Source: Lysobacter sp. Root916 (GTDB lineage Bacteria > Pseudomonadota > Gammaproteobacteria > Xanthomonadales > Xanthomonadaceae). From it: a stretch of DNA of 64,000 nucleotides. Both the position numbers and the translations under genes were made by a program. The DNA lies in the NCBI RefSeq assembly GCF_001429785.1, contig NZ_LMJF01000001.1, positions 1,347,878 to 1,411,877 of the forward strand, read 5' to 3'. Position 1 is the first letter of the stretch. Every line of letters begins with the position of its first letter. Below are positions 44,062 to 52,687 of the stretch, in pieces. The notes beneath the pieces were generated by a model. It searched no databases. It was not told the DNA's origin and saw nothing but the letters and a program-made list of their open reading frames with translations.

Positions 44062-45702
44062 TTAGTCCGGCTGCTGCTTGGGCGCCTGGGCCTCGTTGGC
44101 GCGGCCCGCGCGCGACTCCGCCTCGCCCAGCGCACGCGCGGTTGCGGCCTCCTTCTCGGCCTTGGTCTGCGGCTTGGGCGTGGTCTCGGGCAGCGCTTCC
44201 TTGCCGTCGGCCTGGACCTTCGGCGGTTCCAGCCAGCCGCCCTTGAAGCCCGCGCGTTCCAGGCCGGAGCGGATGTAGGGATTGCGCTTCATCACGTTCC
44301 AGACGAAGTCGTTGCGGTAGTTGGCGATCATCGCCAGGATCGGACCCTGATCGATGCCGATGTAATCGCTGGCCACCCAGCCCTGGTTGGGCACCACCCG
44401 CCCGGTCTTGAGCGGAATGTCGTACTTGAAGCTGGGATTGAACGAATCCAGGAAGCCGTAGCTGGAATACAGGAACTCGCCGTAGCGCTCGTGCATGGCC
44501 ACGGTGCTGGGGATCACGATCTCCGGCGCGAACGGCAGCGAGGCGATCGCCGCGGTCGGGGCGATGGTGCCGTCGTCGAAGTTCTCGCGCAGGCCGGCGC
44601 CGCGCGCCGAGTAGTGGCGGAACTGGCGCTGCTCGCCGCGGTATTCCTGCAGGGTCTGCTGCGGGCCGTCGCTGGCGGTCAGGCCCCAGACTTCCGGGCC
44701 GTAGTCCTCCCACTTCATCGGGTTGGCGATGGCGTAGGCGCGCTGGGCGTAGGCGGCGCGGCGGCTGTTCTCGAAGTAATCGATGCCGCGCTCGCGCATG
44801 TAGTCGTCCTGGATCCCGCGGAAATCGATCCAGACGTGGCTGTACTGGTGGCCGAACAAGGGGCCGAACGCGAGGAACTCCTCGCCCTGGTACACGCCCC
44901 AGACGTCGTTGTAGGTGCGCGTCCACACCGTCCACGCATCCGGACTGACCGGGTGGCTGGGCGAACCCAAGGCCAGTACGTACAACAGCATGGCCTCGTT
45001 GTAGCCGGTCCAGTCGTGCTTGATGAAGCCGCTCTCGGGGAACCAGCCCATCGACACCAGCGGCTTGTTCTTCTGCAGCCAGGTCCAGTCGACGCGACGG
45101 TACAGCGTGTCGGCGATCTCGCGGATCTCCTTTTCGCGCGCGTCGTCGCGGTCGTAGTAGGACTGCGCGAACAGCACGCCCATCATCAGCAGGGCGGTGT
45201 CCACGCTCGACAGCTCGACCCAGCTGTCGTAACGCTGGCCCTTCTGCATGTCGAGGAAGTGGTAGTAGAAGCCGTTGTAACTGCCCTTGCCGGTCTTCTG
45301 CGGGCCCGAGGGCAAGTCGCGGAAGAACTTCAGCGTCAGCAAGGTGCGGTCCACCGCCTGGCTGCGGCTGACCCAGCCGTTCTCGACCCCGATCGGGTAC
45401 GCGGTCAGCGCATAGCCCACCGAGGCGATGCTGGCGAACGGCCGCGAGGGAAACCGGTCGGGCGTCAGCCCGTTCTGCTCGTTGGTGGTGTCCCAGAAGA
45501 ACTGGAAGGTGCGCTTTTCGATGTCGCGGAACAGCGGCGGCAGCTCCATCTTGGTCGCCTTGAGCGGCTCGACCTCGACGGGGCCCGCGGGCGCGATCGG
45601 ATACGTCTGGGTTTCCTGACGCTGGCAACCCGCAAAGAAGGTCAGCGATGCCACCAGCAGCATCGTGATCAGGGAGCGCGGGGCGGAAGCGGCTGACGGC
45701 AT
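44062..45702 (-). CDS. Glucoamylase-like (GH144-type) lipoprotein, candidate endo-beta-1,2-glucanase
   Basis: 546 residues. Lipobox FFAGC (Cys about 26). The main domain is the 'putative glucoamylase' family (PF10091): PPLFRDIEKRTFQFFWDTTNEQNGLTPDRFPSRPFASIASVGYALTAYPIGVENGW; KGSYNGFYYHFLDM; and FGPLFGHQYSHVWIDFRGIQDDYMRERGIDYFENSRRAAYAQRAYAI. Characterised members in CAZy family GH144 cleave beta-1,2-glucan, which is why I suggest that substrate; activity here is inferred. A Glu/Ala-rich tail of about 60 residues ends the protein. Second gene of the sugar operon, after the TonB receptor. Confidence 0.8.
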   Translation of the reverse strand: MPSAASAPRSLITMLLVASLTFFAGCQRQETQTYPIAPAGPVEVEPLKATKMELPPLFRDIEKRTFQFFWDTTNEQNGLTPDRFPSRPFASIASVGYALTAYPIGVENGWVSRSQAVDRTLLTLKFFRDLPSGPQKTGKGSYNGFYYHFLDMQKGQRYDSWVELSSVDTALLMMGVLFAQSYYDRDDAREKEIREIADTLYRRVDWTWLQKNKPLVSMGWFPESGFIKHDWTGYNEAMLLYVLALGSPSHPVSPDAWTVWTRTYNDVWGVYQGEEFLAFGPLFGHQYSHVWIDFRGIQDDYMRERGIDYFENSRRAAYAQRAYAIANPMKWEDYGPEVWGLTASDGPQQTLQEYRGEQRQFRHYSARGAGLRENFDDGTIAPTAAIASLPFAPEIVIPSTVAMHERYGEFLYSSYGFLDSFNPSFKYDIPLKTGRVVPNQGWVASDYIGIDQGPILAMIANYRNDFVWNVMKRNPYIRSGLERAGFKGGWLEPPKVQADGKEALPETTPKPQTKAEKEAATARALGEAESRAGRANEAQAPKQQPD

Positions 45703-45774
45703 GAAACGGGGGCCTGTGATGACGGGGGCGACCGAAGCGCGGCCGCGAATGGGGGTGTGGGGTGTAGCGTCGCT

Positions 45775-45806
45775 CCGCCTGCCGCCCGGTAAGGGGCGGC
45801 AGGCGG
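45775..45806 (-). terminator. Stem-loop between the TonB receptor and the GH144 gene
   Basis: Perfect 13-bp arms CCGCCTGCCGCCC and GGGCGGCAGGCGG with a six-base loop, starting 8 bases beyond the receptor stop at 45814. No T-tract follows. It could lower expression of the distal genes relative to the receptor or stabilise the receptor mRNA 3' end. Confidence 0.6.
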
Positions 45807-45813
45807 GCGGGGG

Positions 45814-48800
45814 TTACCAGCTGAAGCCGAGCGAGAGCTTGAAGGTACGGGTTGGCATGGTGATGTCGTCGTTGTGGTTGCCGAAGTTGGGGTTCTCCAC
45901 GCCATTGACGCCGCGGAAGGTCTCGAATCCGGTCCAGTTGCGGTGATTGGTGACGTTGAGGATGTCGCCGCGAACGCGCAGCTTCACATCCGTTCCCGTA
46001 TCCCATTCCTTCTGTACGGCAATGTCCCACTGGAAGAACTTGGCATCATCGAAATACTCGGCCTTGAACGTGCCGTTCGCGCATCCATCCTGACCCGGCA
46101 AGGTCGCCGCCATGCAGTTCAGCGAATCCTTCGCGACCGCGCTCGTCACGACCACCTTGGTGGAGAACGTGAGACCCCAGTTCGAATAGATGCCGGTGCC
46201 GACGAAGCGATGCTTGGCGATGCCGATCGACGGGACCCAGGGATGATCGTCCAGATTGGGGTAGTCGAACACGTAATGTTCGTCGGAATTGGCCGCATTG
46301 ATGCGATTCTCTTCCGAATCGGTGTAGGTGTAGGCCAGCGTCACACCCCACGGGGACTCCGCCGTGAACGGCTTCTCTGCCGACAGCAGCAGCTGGTTCA
46401 TTCGCGTTTCGACGCCGTTGTCGGCCTTGATCAACGAGCCGAAGCCCGGAATCGGCTGCCCGAACGGCGCGCCGCCGAAGGTACGACCCGGTCCGTAGAA
46501 CGTGCCGTCGGGGTAGCGGTTGCCGAGCGAGAAGATGATGCCGTCGTGACTGCGGATATGCACCACCGACACCGAGGTATTCCAGTCCTGATTGAACACG
46601 GCGATCGTGTTGCGCATACCCAGGCTGAACTGATCCGAGTAAGGCACCTTGATGTCGTTGTTGATCAGATTCACTTCCGAACCGCGGTTCGGATTAGCCG
46701 CCACCAACGCGTAGAGCTCCTGTGGGTTCAAGTACTTGGGATCCCAGGCGAAGCACGTAGTGTTGTTGACCGTGCAGGCGTTGCCGGGCGTATTGAACAA
46801 AAGCGTGTACGACGGGAACGTGCTCTTGGACTGTTCCAAGGCGATGTAATCGAACAAGTTGCGGTCGTAGGCTCGGCCAGCACCGCCGAAAATCACGTGC
46901 CGCTGGTCGGCGAACAGGTCGTATGAGAAGCCCAGCCTCGGCTGCCATGCGTCCTTGAACGCCTTGCGATTGTTGCCCGTGCTGATGTAGTCCTCGATGT
47001 TGTAATCGACGTTGGCGTTGTGAATGTTCGACCAGGAGCGCAGCGCGGTGACAAGATTGGCCGGCGTCACGTAGTTCTCGTAGCTCGGCGTAGTCTCGTA
47101 GTCGTAGCGCAGACCCAAGTTCAGCGTCAGCTTCTCGTTGACCTCCCAGTCGTCCTGGAAGTAGATGCCGTACTGCTTGTTGTCCGAGGAGATGTTCCGG
47201 TCGCCGACGCCGGGCAACGGCGCGCCGAAGCGCACCTGATAGGGCTGGAACGTCGCCAGCGAGTTGCGGCCGGCATCGATATTGGCCGGCAGATTGATCG
47301 AGAACTGCGGGTTATACGGCTGCTGTTCGAACGAGTTGATTTCGACGGACTTGTATTTGAAGCCCATCTTCATCGTGTGGCCTTCGATGCCGCTGAAGGT
47401 CAGATCGTCCTGGAAGCCCCAGCCCTTCTGGCCTTTGTCCTGGTAGTCCTGGCCGCCGCCGACATTGAGAACCGCACCGCGGTTGCGATTCTGGACCAGG
47501 AAGCCCGGGGACAGCGTGATCGCACGCGGATTGAAGGTTTCATCCTCGTAGGTGATGTGAGCGTCGTTGAGCCAGTTGATGCCGCTCCACTGGTAGCGCA
47601 AATCGTAACGGGTGCTTTCGTTGTCGTTGGTCTTGCCGTAGGTCTCGGTATCGCGGCCACCGATGCCCTTGATCTCGCTCTCGTCGCGCTTCTTGACCGA
47701 AAACTCGAACAAGTGATCGTCGCCCGGCTGCCAGGTCAGCTTTCCGAACCAGAGATCCTCATCGAACGGGGCCGAGGTGGGACCAGTTAGAGCTGCCAAG
47801 TCGGGAGTCAGGCCATAGCCGTTTTCCAGGGAGCCGCCGCTGATGGTCTGCGGAATCTCGAACTCCTTCTTCTCGTACGTACCGAAGAAGAACAAACGGT
47901 CTTGGATGATCGGGCCGCCGAACGCTGCGCCGTACTGAGTCTCTCCTGACGGCGCCTTACGCCCTGCCCGTTCTTCCGCTGGGGTGGGCGATCGCCAACT
48001 GGGGGTGTTATAGCGATCCCAGAAAAAATCGCCATGGAACTCGTTAGTACCCGACTTGGTCACCGCGGTGATTGCGGCGCTGCTGATCTGGTCGTACTCG
48101 GCCTTGTAGTTCGAGGTGATGACCTTGTACTCGCCGATCGCCAGCTGCGGGAACGGGTTGCCGCGGCTCGCGTCCTGTCCGCTGATGCCGCCCTTCAGCA
48201 CATAGCCCTTCTGCCCAACGCCGTCGATGAAGACGTTGATGCCGTTCGCGCTCTGCGCACCGCTGCGCAACTGGGTCGAACCGTCGCCCTTCGTATCGAA
48301 GATCACGCCCGGCACGATATCCGCGAACGCCAGGAAGTTACGCGACGTCTGCGGCAGCGCCTCGATCTGGCGCTGGGTGATGTAGGTCGCCACTTCCGAG
48401 GTCTTGGTCTCGAACACCGGCGCGGCGGTCACGGTCACCGCGTCGATGTTGGTCGCCTCGCCTGCGGGCGCGGTCTCGGCCACGCCTCCGGTCGACAGGT
48501 TCACGGTGGCTGTCTGACCGACCTGGACGGTGATGGTCTTGGAATTGGTCTGCCCGCCCGCGCTTACATCGATTCGGTAGGTACCCGGCGGTAGGCCGGC
48601 CACGGCGTAACCGCCGTTGGCAGTGGACTGCACGCTACGGGTCAAACCGGTAGCGACATTGGTGGCGGTGACCTTCGCGTCGGTCGCCGGCGCCGAATCC
48701 ACGGTCACCTGACCTCGGATGGTGGCGGCGGTGGACTGGGCGAAGGCGGCGGGGGCGGCCATCGCCAGGCAGCTGGCCAGGGCGCAGGCTAACAATCTCG

Positions 48801-48837
48801 GCGTGGGCCGACGGGTCGAGCGGTGATACGGCTTCAT
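45814..48837 (-). CDS. Oar-like TonB-dependent outer-membrane receptor
   Basis: 1007 residues. Signal peptide (about 1-33, ending AAFAQ). A carboxypeptidase-regulatory-like domain at about 38-115 (IRGQVTVDSAPATDAKVTATNVATGLTRSVQSTANGGYAVAGLPPGTYRIDV) is followed by a plug with AVFETKTSEVATYITQRQIEALPQTSRNFLAFADIVPG. A large beta-barrel follows, ending in an aromatic residue (SLGFSW) as outer-membrane proteins do. Lysobacter-type Oar-like receptors import plant or microbial glycans. It is under a LacI-type operator. Divergence and spacing place it first in the operon. Confidence 0.93.
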   Translation of the reverse strand: MKPYHRSTRRPTPRLLACALASCLAMAAPAAFAQSTAATIRGQVTVDSAPATDAKVTATNVATGLTRSVQSTANGGYAVAGLPPGTYRIDVSAGGQTNSKTITVQVGQTATVNLSTGGVAETAPAGEATNIDAVTVTAAPVFETKTSEVATYITQRQIEALPQTSRNFLAFADIVPGVIFDTKGDGSTQLRSGAQSANGINVFIDGVGQKGYVLKGGISGQDASRGNPFPQLAIGEYKVITSNYKAEYDQISSAAITAVTKSGTNEFHGDFFWDRYNTPSWRSPTPAEERAGRKAPSGETQYGAAFGGPIIQDRLFFFGTYEKKEFEIPQTISGGSLENGYGLTPDLAALTGPTSAPFDEDLWFGKLTWQPGDDHLFEFSVKKRDESEIKGIGGRDTETYGKTNDNESTRYDLRYQWSGINWLNDAHITYEDETFNPRAITLSPGFLVQNRNRGAVLNVGGGQDYQDKGQKGWGFQDDLTFSGIEGHTMKMGFKYKSVEINSFEQQPYNPQFSINLPANIDAGRNSLATFQPYQVRFGAPLPGVGDRNISSDNKQYGIYFQDDWEVNEKLTLNLGLRYDYETTPSYENYVTPANLVTALRSWSNIHNANVDYNIEDYISTGNNRKAFKDAWQPRLGFSYDLFADQRHVIFGGAGRAYDRNLFDYIALEQSKSTFPSYTLLFNTPGNACTVNNTTCFAWDPKYLNPQELYALVAANPNRGSEVNLINNDIKVPYSDQFSLGMRNTIAVFNQDWNTSVSVVHIRSHDGIIFSLGNRYPDGTFYGPGRTFGGAPFGQPIPGFGSLIKADNGVETRMNQLLLSAEKPFTAESPWGVTLAYTYTDSEENRINAANSDEHYVFDYPNLDDHPWVPSIGIAKHRFVGTGIYSNWGLTFSTKVVVTSAVAKDSLNCMAATLPGQDGCANGTFKAEYFDDAKFFQWDIAVQKEWDTGTDVKLRVRGDILNVTNHRNWTGFETFRGVNGVENPNFGNHNDDITMPTRTFKLSLGFSW

Positions 48838-48873
48838 ATGCTTTCCCTCTCTCCAAGAAGCATTCGAGCTGGT

Positions 48874-48887
48874 TGAAAACGGTTACA
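48874..48887 (-). promoter_or_regulatory. LacI-family operator upstream of the TonB receptor
   Basis: Reading the minus strand, TGTAACCGTTTTCA lies 37-50 bases ahead of the receptor start. It differs by one base from the plus-strand site at 49978-49991 and matches the LacI-type half-site pattern around a central CG. Confidence 0.75.
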
Positions 48888-48908
48888 TCAACACGTAAAA
48901 AAAGGTCG

Positions 48909-49937
48909 TCATGCGCTTCCGCTGCGCTTGTTTTCCGCGGACGCGCTGGAGGCGCGCACGATCAGTTCCGGACGCAGGGCCTCGCGCCCCTCGTCCGCAT
49001 GGGCTTCGCCGGCGATCTGCGTCAGCAGCAGCCGCGCGGCGCGGGCGCCGAGTTCGGCGATATTGACCCGCATGGTGGTCAAGGTCGGGTGCACGTAACG
49101 CGCCAGCGGGATGTCGTCGAAGCCGGCCAGCGCGATCTCGCCCGGCACGTCCACCCCGCCCTGCGCGAACACGAACAGACAGCCCAGGGCCATCATGTCG
49201 TTGGCCGCGAACACCGCATCCGGGCGCTGTTTGGCACCGAGGATCTCCAGCCCGGCCTGATGGCCCGAGGCCTCATCGAAGTCGCCCGGCAGCACCCATT
49301 CCTCGGCATCGGGCAGCAGGCGATTGAGCGCGTCGCGGTAACCGCGCAGGCGCTCGTGGGCGTCGAAGTTGTCGCTGGGGCCGGCGATGAAGGCGATGCG
49401 GCGATGCCCGGAGGCGACCAGGTGTTCGACCATCGCCACGGCGCCGCCGTAGTTGTCCACGCCCAGCGAGATCACGCCCGCGGTCGCATGTTGGGTATTG
49501 ATCAGCACCGTCGGCAGGGTCGGCGCGAGTTCCTCGGCCAGCGGGCCGGGCGCGGCCACGAACGGCGACATCACCAGCAGGCCGTCGACGCGACCGCGCA
49601 TGGCGCGCAACGCGGCGCCCTGCTCCTCCGGGTGACCGTGGTAGCTGGAGACCAGCAGGTGCAGACGGTGCTCGCGGGCGACCTGGTCGATGCCGCGCAC
49701 CAGTTCGGAGAAGAACTCGCCGTGCAGGTCCGGCAGCACCACGCCCAGGGTCTGGGTGCGGCGGCTGCTGAGGCTGCGCGCGGCGGCGTGCGGGGTGTAA
49801 CGCAGTTCATTGGCGGCGGCCAGCACGCGGCGACGCACTTCCTCGGCCACGTTGCCGTGTCCGTTGAGCGCACGCGATACGGTGGCCACGGAAACCTGGG
49901 CCACTCTCGCTACATCTTTGATGGTTACGCTGGTCAC
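48909..49937 (-). CDS. LacI-family transcriptional regulator
   Basis: 342 residues. LacI DNA-binding domain (TIKDVARVAQVSVATVSRALNGHGNVAEEVRRRVLAAANELRYTPHAAARSL) with the hinge helix, then a periplasmic-binding-protein-like sensor with TLGVVLPDLHGEFFSELVRGID and GFDDIPLARYVHPTLTTMRVN. Its target sites (48874 and 49978) flank the gene. It should repress the sugar operon until its oligosaccharide inducer is bound. Confidence 0.94.
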   Translation of the reverse strand: MTSVTIKDVARVAQVSVATVSRALNGHGNVAEEVRRRVLAAANELRYTPHAAARSLSSRRTQTLGVVLPDLHGEFFSELVRGIDQVAREHRLHLLVSSYHGHPEEQGAALRAMRGRVDGLLVMSPFVAAPGPLAEELAPTLPTVLINTQHATAGVISLGVDNYGGAVAMVEHLVASGHRRIAFIAGPSDNFDAHERLRGYRDALNRLLPDAEEWVLPGDFDEASGHQAGLEILGAKQRPDAVFAANDMMALGCLFVFAQGGVDVPGEIALAGFDDIPLARYVHPTLTTMRVNIAELGARAARLLLTQIAGEAHADEGREALRPELIVRASSASAENKRSGSA

Positions 49938-49977
49938 GCCCTGAACCGCCCCTCCGCGGTTGGGATGCGGGGCCGAC

Positions 49978-49991
49978 TGTAAACGTTTTCA
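49978..49991 (+). promoter_or_regulatory. LacI-family operator upstream of lacI
   Basis: TGTAAACGTTTTCA, 41-54 bases upstream of the regulator start (49937). It is a near palindrome with a CG centre. Its placement indicates autoregulation. Confidence 0.75.
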
Positions 49992-50100
49992 AACACGAGT
50001 GTAAAGTTCGTGTTATCCAAGCCGGCCTCGGCGATAAATCCTTGCAGGAACAACAGGCTTGGCCTGCCGTACATGCTGCACTGCGGCATCATGCGGCGCC

Positions 50101-50391
50101 CTAGCCCTCCCCAGGCGCCCTCGCCTTGATCGCCAGCGCATGGATATCGGTGGTCATCATCTCCCCCAACGCAGCGTACACCGCCCGGTGACGCGCGATC
50201 GGGTTGAGGCCAGCGAAGGCCGCGCTGACGATCTCGACGTTGTAGTGCCCTCGCCCGTCCTGCGCCCCGGCATGACCGGCGTGGCGGTGGCTGTCGTCGA
50301 CCACGCTGAGCGATTCGGGCGACAGCGCGGCTTCGAGGGCGGCCCGGATCGCGTCCACGCGTTGCTCGCGCGGCAGCGGGCCGGCGCTCAC
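50101..50391 (-). CDS. BolA family protein
   Basis: 96 residues from GTG 50391. BolA fold: [30 protein letters not shown] with the conserved His, then [50 protein letters not shown]. BolA proteins pair with monothiol glutaredoxins in iron-sulphur and redox control. The GTG overlaps the preceding YciI stop by four bases (GTGA), so the two are translationally coupled. Confidence 0.93.
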   Translation of the reverse strand: MSAGPLPREQRVDAIRAALEAALSPESLSVVDDSHRHAGHAGAQDGRGHYNVEIVSAAFAGLNPIARHRAVYAALGEMMTTDIHALAIKARAPGEG

Positions 50392-50687
50392 GGCAACACC
50401 CGCTTGAACGGGCGCACGTCGACGCGGGTGTAGACGCCGGCGGCGACGTAGGGGTCGGCGTCGGCCCAGGCGCGCGCGTCTTCCAATGAATCGAACTCGG
50501 CCACGATCAGGCTGCCGCTGAAACCGGCCGGGCCGGGATCTTCGGCGTCGATCGCCGGACACGGGCCGGCCAGCATCAGACGGCCTTCGTCGCGCAGCGC
50601 GAGCAGGCGCGCGAGGTGGTCCGGACGCGCGGCCAGACGTTGCGGCAGCACGTCGCTGCCGTCATACCCTTCGATGAGATACCACAT
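50388..50687 (-). CDS. YciI family protein
   Basis: 99 residues from ATG 50687 ([14 protein letters not shown]). YciI-like ferredoxin fold: [27 protein letters not shown] and [32 protein letters not shown], with the conserved His and Asp. Family function is uncertain. Coupled to the BolA gene, a common neighbour pairing. Confidence 0.92.
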   Translation of the reverse strand: MWYLIEGYDGSDVLPQRLAARPDHLARLLALRDEGRLMLAGPCPAIDAEDPGPAGFSGSLIVAEFDSLEDARAWADADPYVAAGVYTRVDVRPFKRVLP

Positions 50688-50867
50688 GTGATTCCGATCA
50701 ACCTCCAAGCGTGATGCGGGGTTCTGGGTTCAGCAAATTGGGGGAAATCCCGATTGCATGAACACAGGGCGAGCGCGTCCTAATCGCTGCGTCCCGCACA
50801 GGGGAACGTGACAACCGGGACATCTTCATTCAGGCGGCAGCGCCGCCATCTACTCAGGAGGAGTGAC

Positions 50868-52118
50868 ATGAAGTCGAATTCCGTGAAGGCCACGGCCGCG
50901 ATCGTGAGCATGATACTCGCAGGTTCCGCGGTTGCCGCCGGCAAGCCGCTGGTCAGCAGCACCGCCACGCTGGCCAAGGCCGGCAACGACGTCGCACTGG
51001 AAAGTCTGCTGTCCAGCGCCTCGACCGCCAACGTGCGCTTGGTCCAGGTCGACGCGAGCGCGGTGGACGGGTCGCAGATCGAAATCGAGCTCGACGGGCG
51101 CGTGCTCACCGCCAACCGCAACAAGGTCGAACGCACCGAGACCGGCGACACCGTGTGGTACGGCAACTTCGGCCCGCGCGTGAGCGCCAAAACCCTGTCG
51201 GGCGTGGATCCGCTGAACTCGGCGATCCTGGTGCGCAGCGGCGACACCGTCACCGGCACCCTGCGCAGCAACGGCAAGCTCTATCGGGTGCGTCCGCTGC
51301 CCGGCGGCGAACACGCGATCGTCGAGGTCGACGAGAGCCGCCTGCCGGCCGAGCATCCGCACGATTACAACCGCCTGCCGACCATCCGCATGGCCGCGCC
51401 CGCGGACGACGGCCGCGTCGGCGCGCTCGGCATTCCGCCGGGACCGACGGCGACCATCCGGGTGATGGTGGTGGCGACCAACCAGGCGGTGGCGGCCTAC
51501 GGCGGCAACATGCAGTCGCTGATCCAGCTGGCGGTGGCCGAGTCCAACCAGGGCTACGTCAACAGCAACGTCGGCATCAATCTGGTGCTGGCCAGCTACA
51601 CCACCACCAGCTACACCGAGTCGGGCAACTTCAGCACCGACCTGGCCCGCTTCCGCGGCACCAGCGACGGCTACATGGACAACATCCACACCACCCGCAA
51701 CAGCAGCGCGGCCGACGTCGGCGTGATCGTCCTCAATAACAGCTCGTACTGCGGGCTGGCCTCGGGCATCGGTTCGACCGCGGCCACCGCGTTCGCGTCG
51801 GTGTACTGGGATTGCGCGACCGGCTACTACAGCTTCGCCCACGAGATCGGCCACCTGCAGAGCGCGCGCCACGACCCGGCCACCGATCCGTCCACCAGCC
51901 CCTACGCCTACGGCCACGGCTATCGCTATCAGCCGGCCACGGGGACCCGCTGGCGCACGATCATGGCCTACAACTGCAGCCCCAGCTGCACGCGCCTGAA
52001 CTACTGGTCCAACCCCAGCATCAGCTATGGCGGTGTGCCGATGGGCACCGCGACCCAGAGCGACAACCAGCGCGTGCTGGTCAACACCAAGGCCACGGTC
52101 GCCGCCTTCCGGCCCTGA
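50868..52118 (+). CDS. Secreted zinc metalloprotease (metzincin, M72/M12-like)
   Basis: 416 residues. ATG at 50868 follows a strong AGGAGGAG site. Signal peptide to about residue 24, then a propeptide of about 170 residues. Metzincin motif HEIGHLQSARHD (three zinc His, Glu as base) with Met-turn in TIMAYN downstream. Cys pairs (YCGLASGIG and WDCATGY; YNCSPSCTRL) suggest disulphides. The arrangement resembles peptidyl-Asp metalloendopeptidases (M72) of Xanthomonads. It is an extracellular enzyme of a lytic or proteolytic lifestyle. A 13-bp hairpin follows the stop. Confidence 0.9.
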   Translation: MKSNSVKATAAIVSMILAGSAVAAGKPLVSSTATLAKAGNDVALESLLSSASTANVRLVQVDASAVDGSQIEIELDGRVLTANRNKVERTETGDTVWYGNFGPRVSAKTLSGVDPLNSAILVRSGDTVTGTLRSNGKLYRVRPLPGGEHAIVEVDESRLPAEHPHDYNRLPTIRMAAPADDGRVGALGIPPGPTATIRVMVVATNQAVAAYGGNMQSLIQLAVAESNQGYVNSNVGINLVLASYTTTSYTESGNFSTDLARFRGTSDGYMDNIHTTRNSSAADVGVIVLNNSSYCGLASGIGSTAATAFASVYWDCATGYYSFAHEIGHLQSARHDPATDPSTSPYAYGHGYRYQPATGTRWRTIMAYNCSPSCTRLNYWSNPSISYGGVPMGTATQSDNQRVLVNTKATVAAFRP

Positions 52119-52687
52119 ACGGCCTCGCCTCGAACGGCCATGCCCCTGCCGGCGTGGCCGTTCATCGGCGCAGGCGCGCGATCCAAACCCGGGCCGGGCC
52201 CCGCGAGTCGTCCGGCCCCTCCAGCACGCCCCGCTGAACGCCGGGATACTCCGGCGTGCACCTCCAGCGCCGGCCCCCCGGCCGGCGCTGGACACTGCGC
52301 GCGTCAGCGCTTACCCTAAGTCTCAACGCCCGAGGCCGGACGCAGCGGCCCGTCGCGACAGGTTCCCCACACCGTCGCCACGACTCAGCACCGCTGCAGA
52401 CCACCGGCCCGCGCCCGCAACCCTCTCGAACGTCGTCGCCACGCGGTATGCGCGGCACGGGCCGAGCCGTTCGGGCCCAGCTCCGACTTTATTGAGTTAC
52501 GCCTCGCCTTCGTCCAGGCCGGACCGCGCCCGTTGCCGGTTGGCTACAGGCACCGCCCGCGGTGCCGGATCGTCGTGCGCGGATGTGGTTGCCGAGGTCT
52601 GTCTTCACCCGGCGCCGCCGAGTCGCGAACACCGCGCTCGTTGCGTCGCCATCAGCAGTACCCACGGCCCGGAGGGGCCGGCCCAGC
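52119..52687. other. Intergenic region between the metalloprotease and scpA
   Basis: No supported gene. Two strong hairpins: GAACGGCCATGCC / GGCGTGGCCGTTC (52132-52163, one G-T pair), which may end the protease transcript, and a perfect CCAGCGCCGGCC / GGCCGGCGCTGG (52264-52291). Neither is followed by T. The scpA promoter should lie between 52300 and 52680, perhaps near the AT-richer CTTTATTGAG at 52486-52495. Confidence 0.5.
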
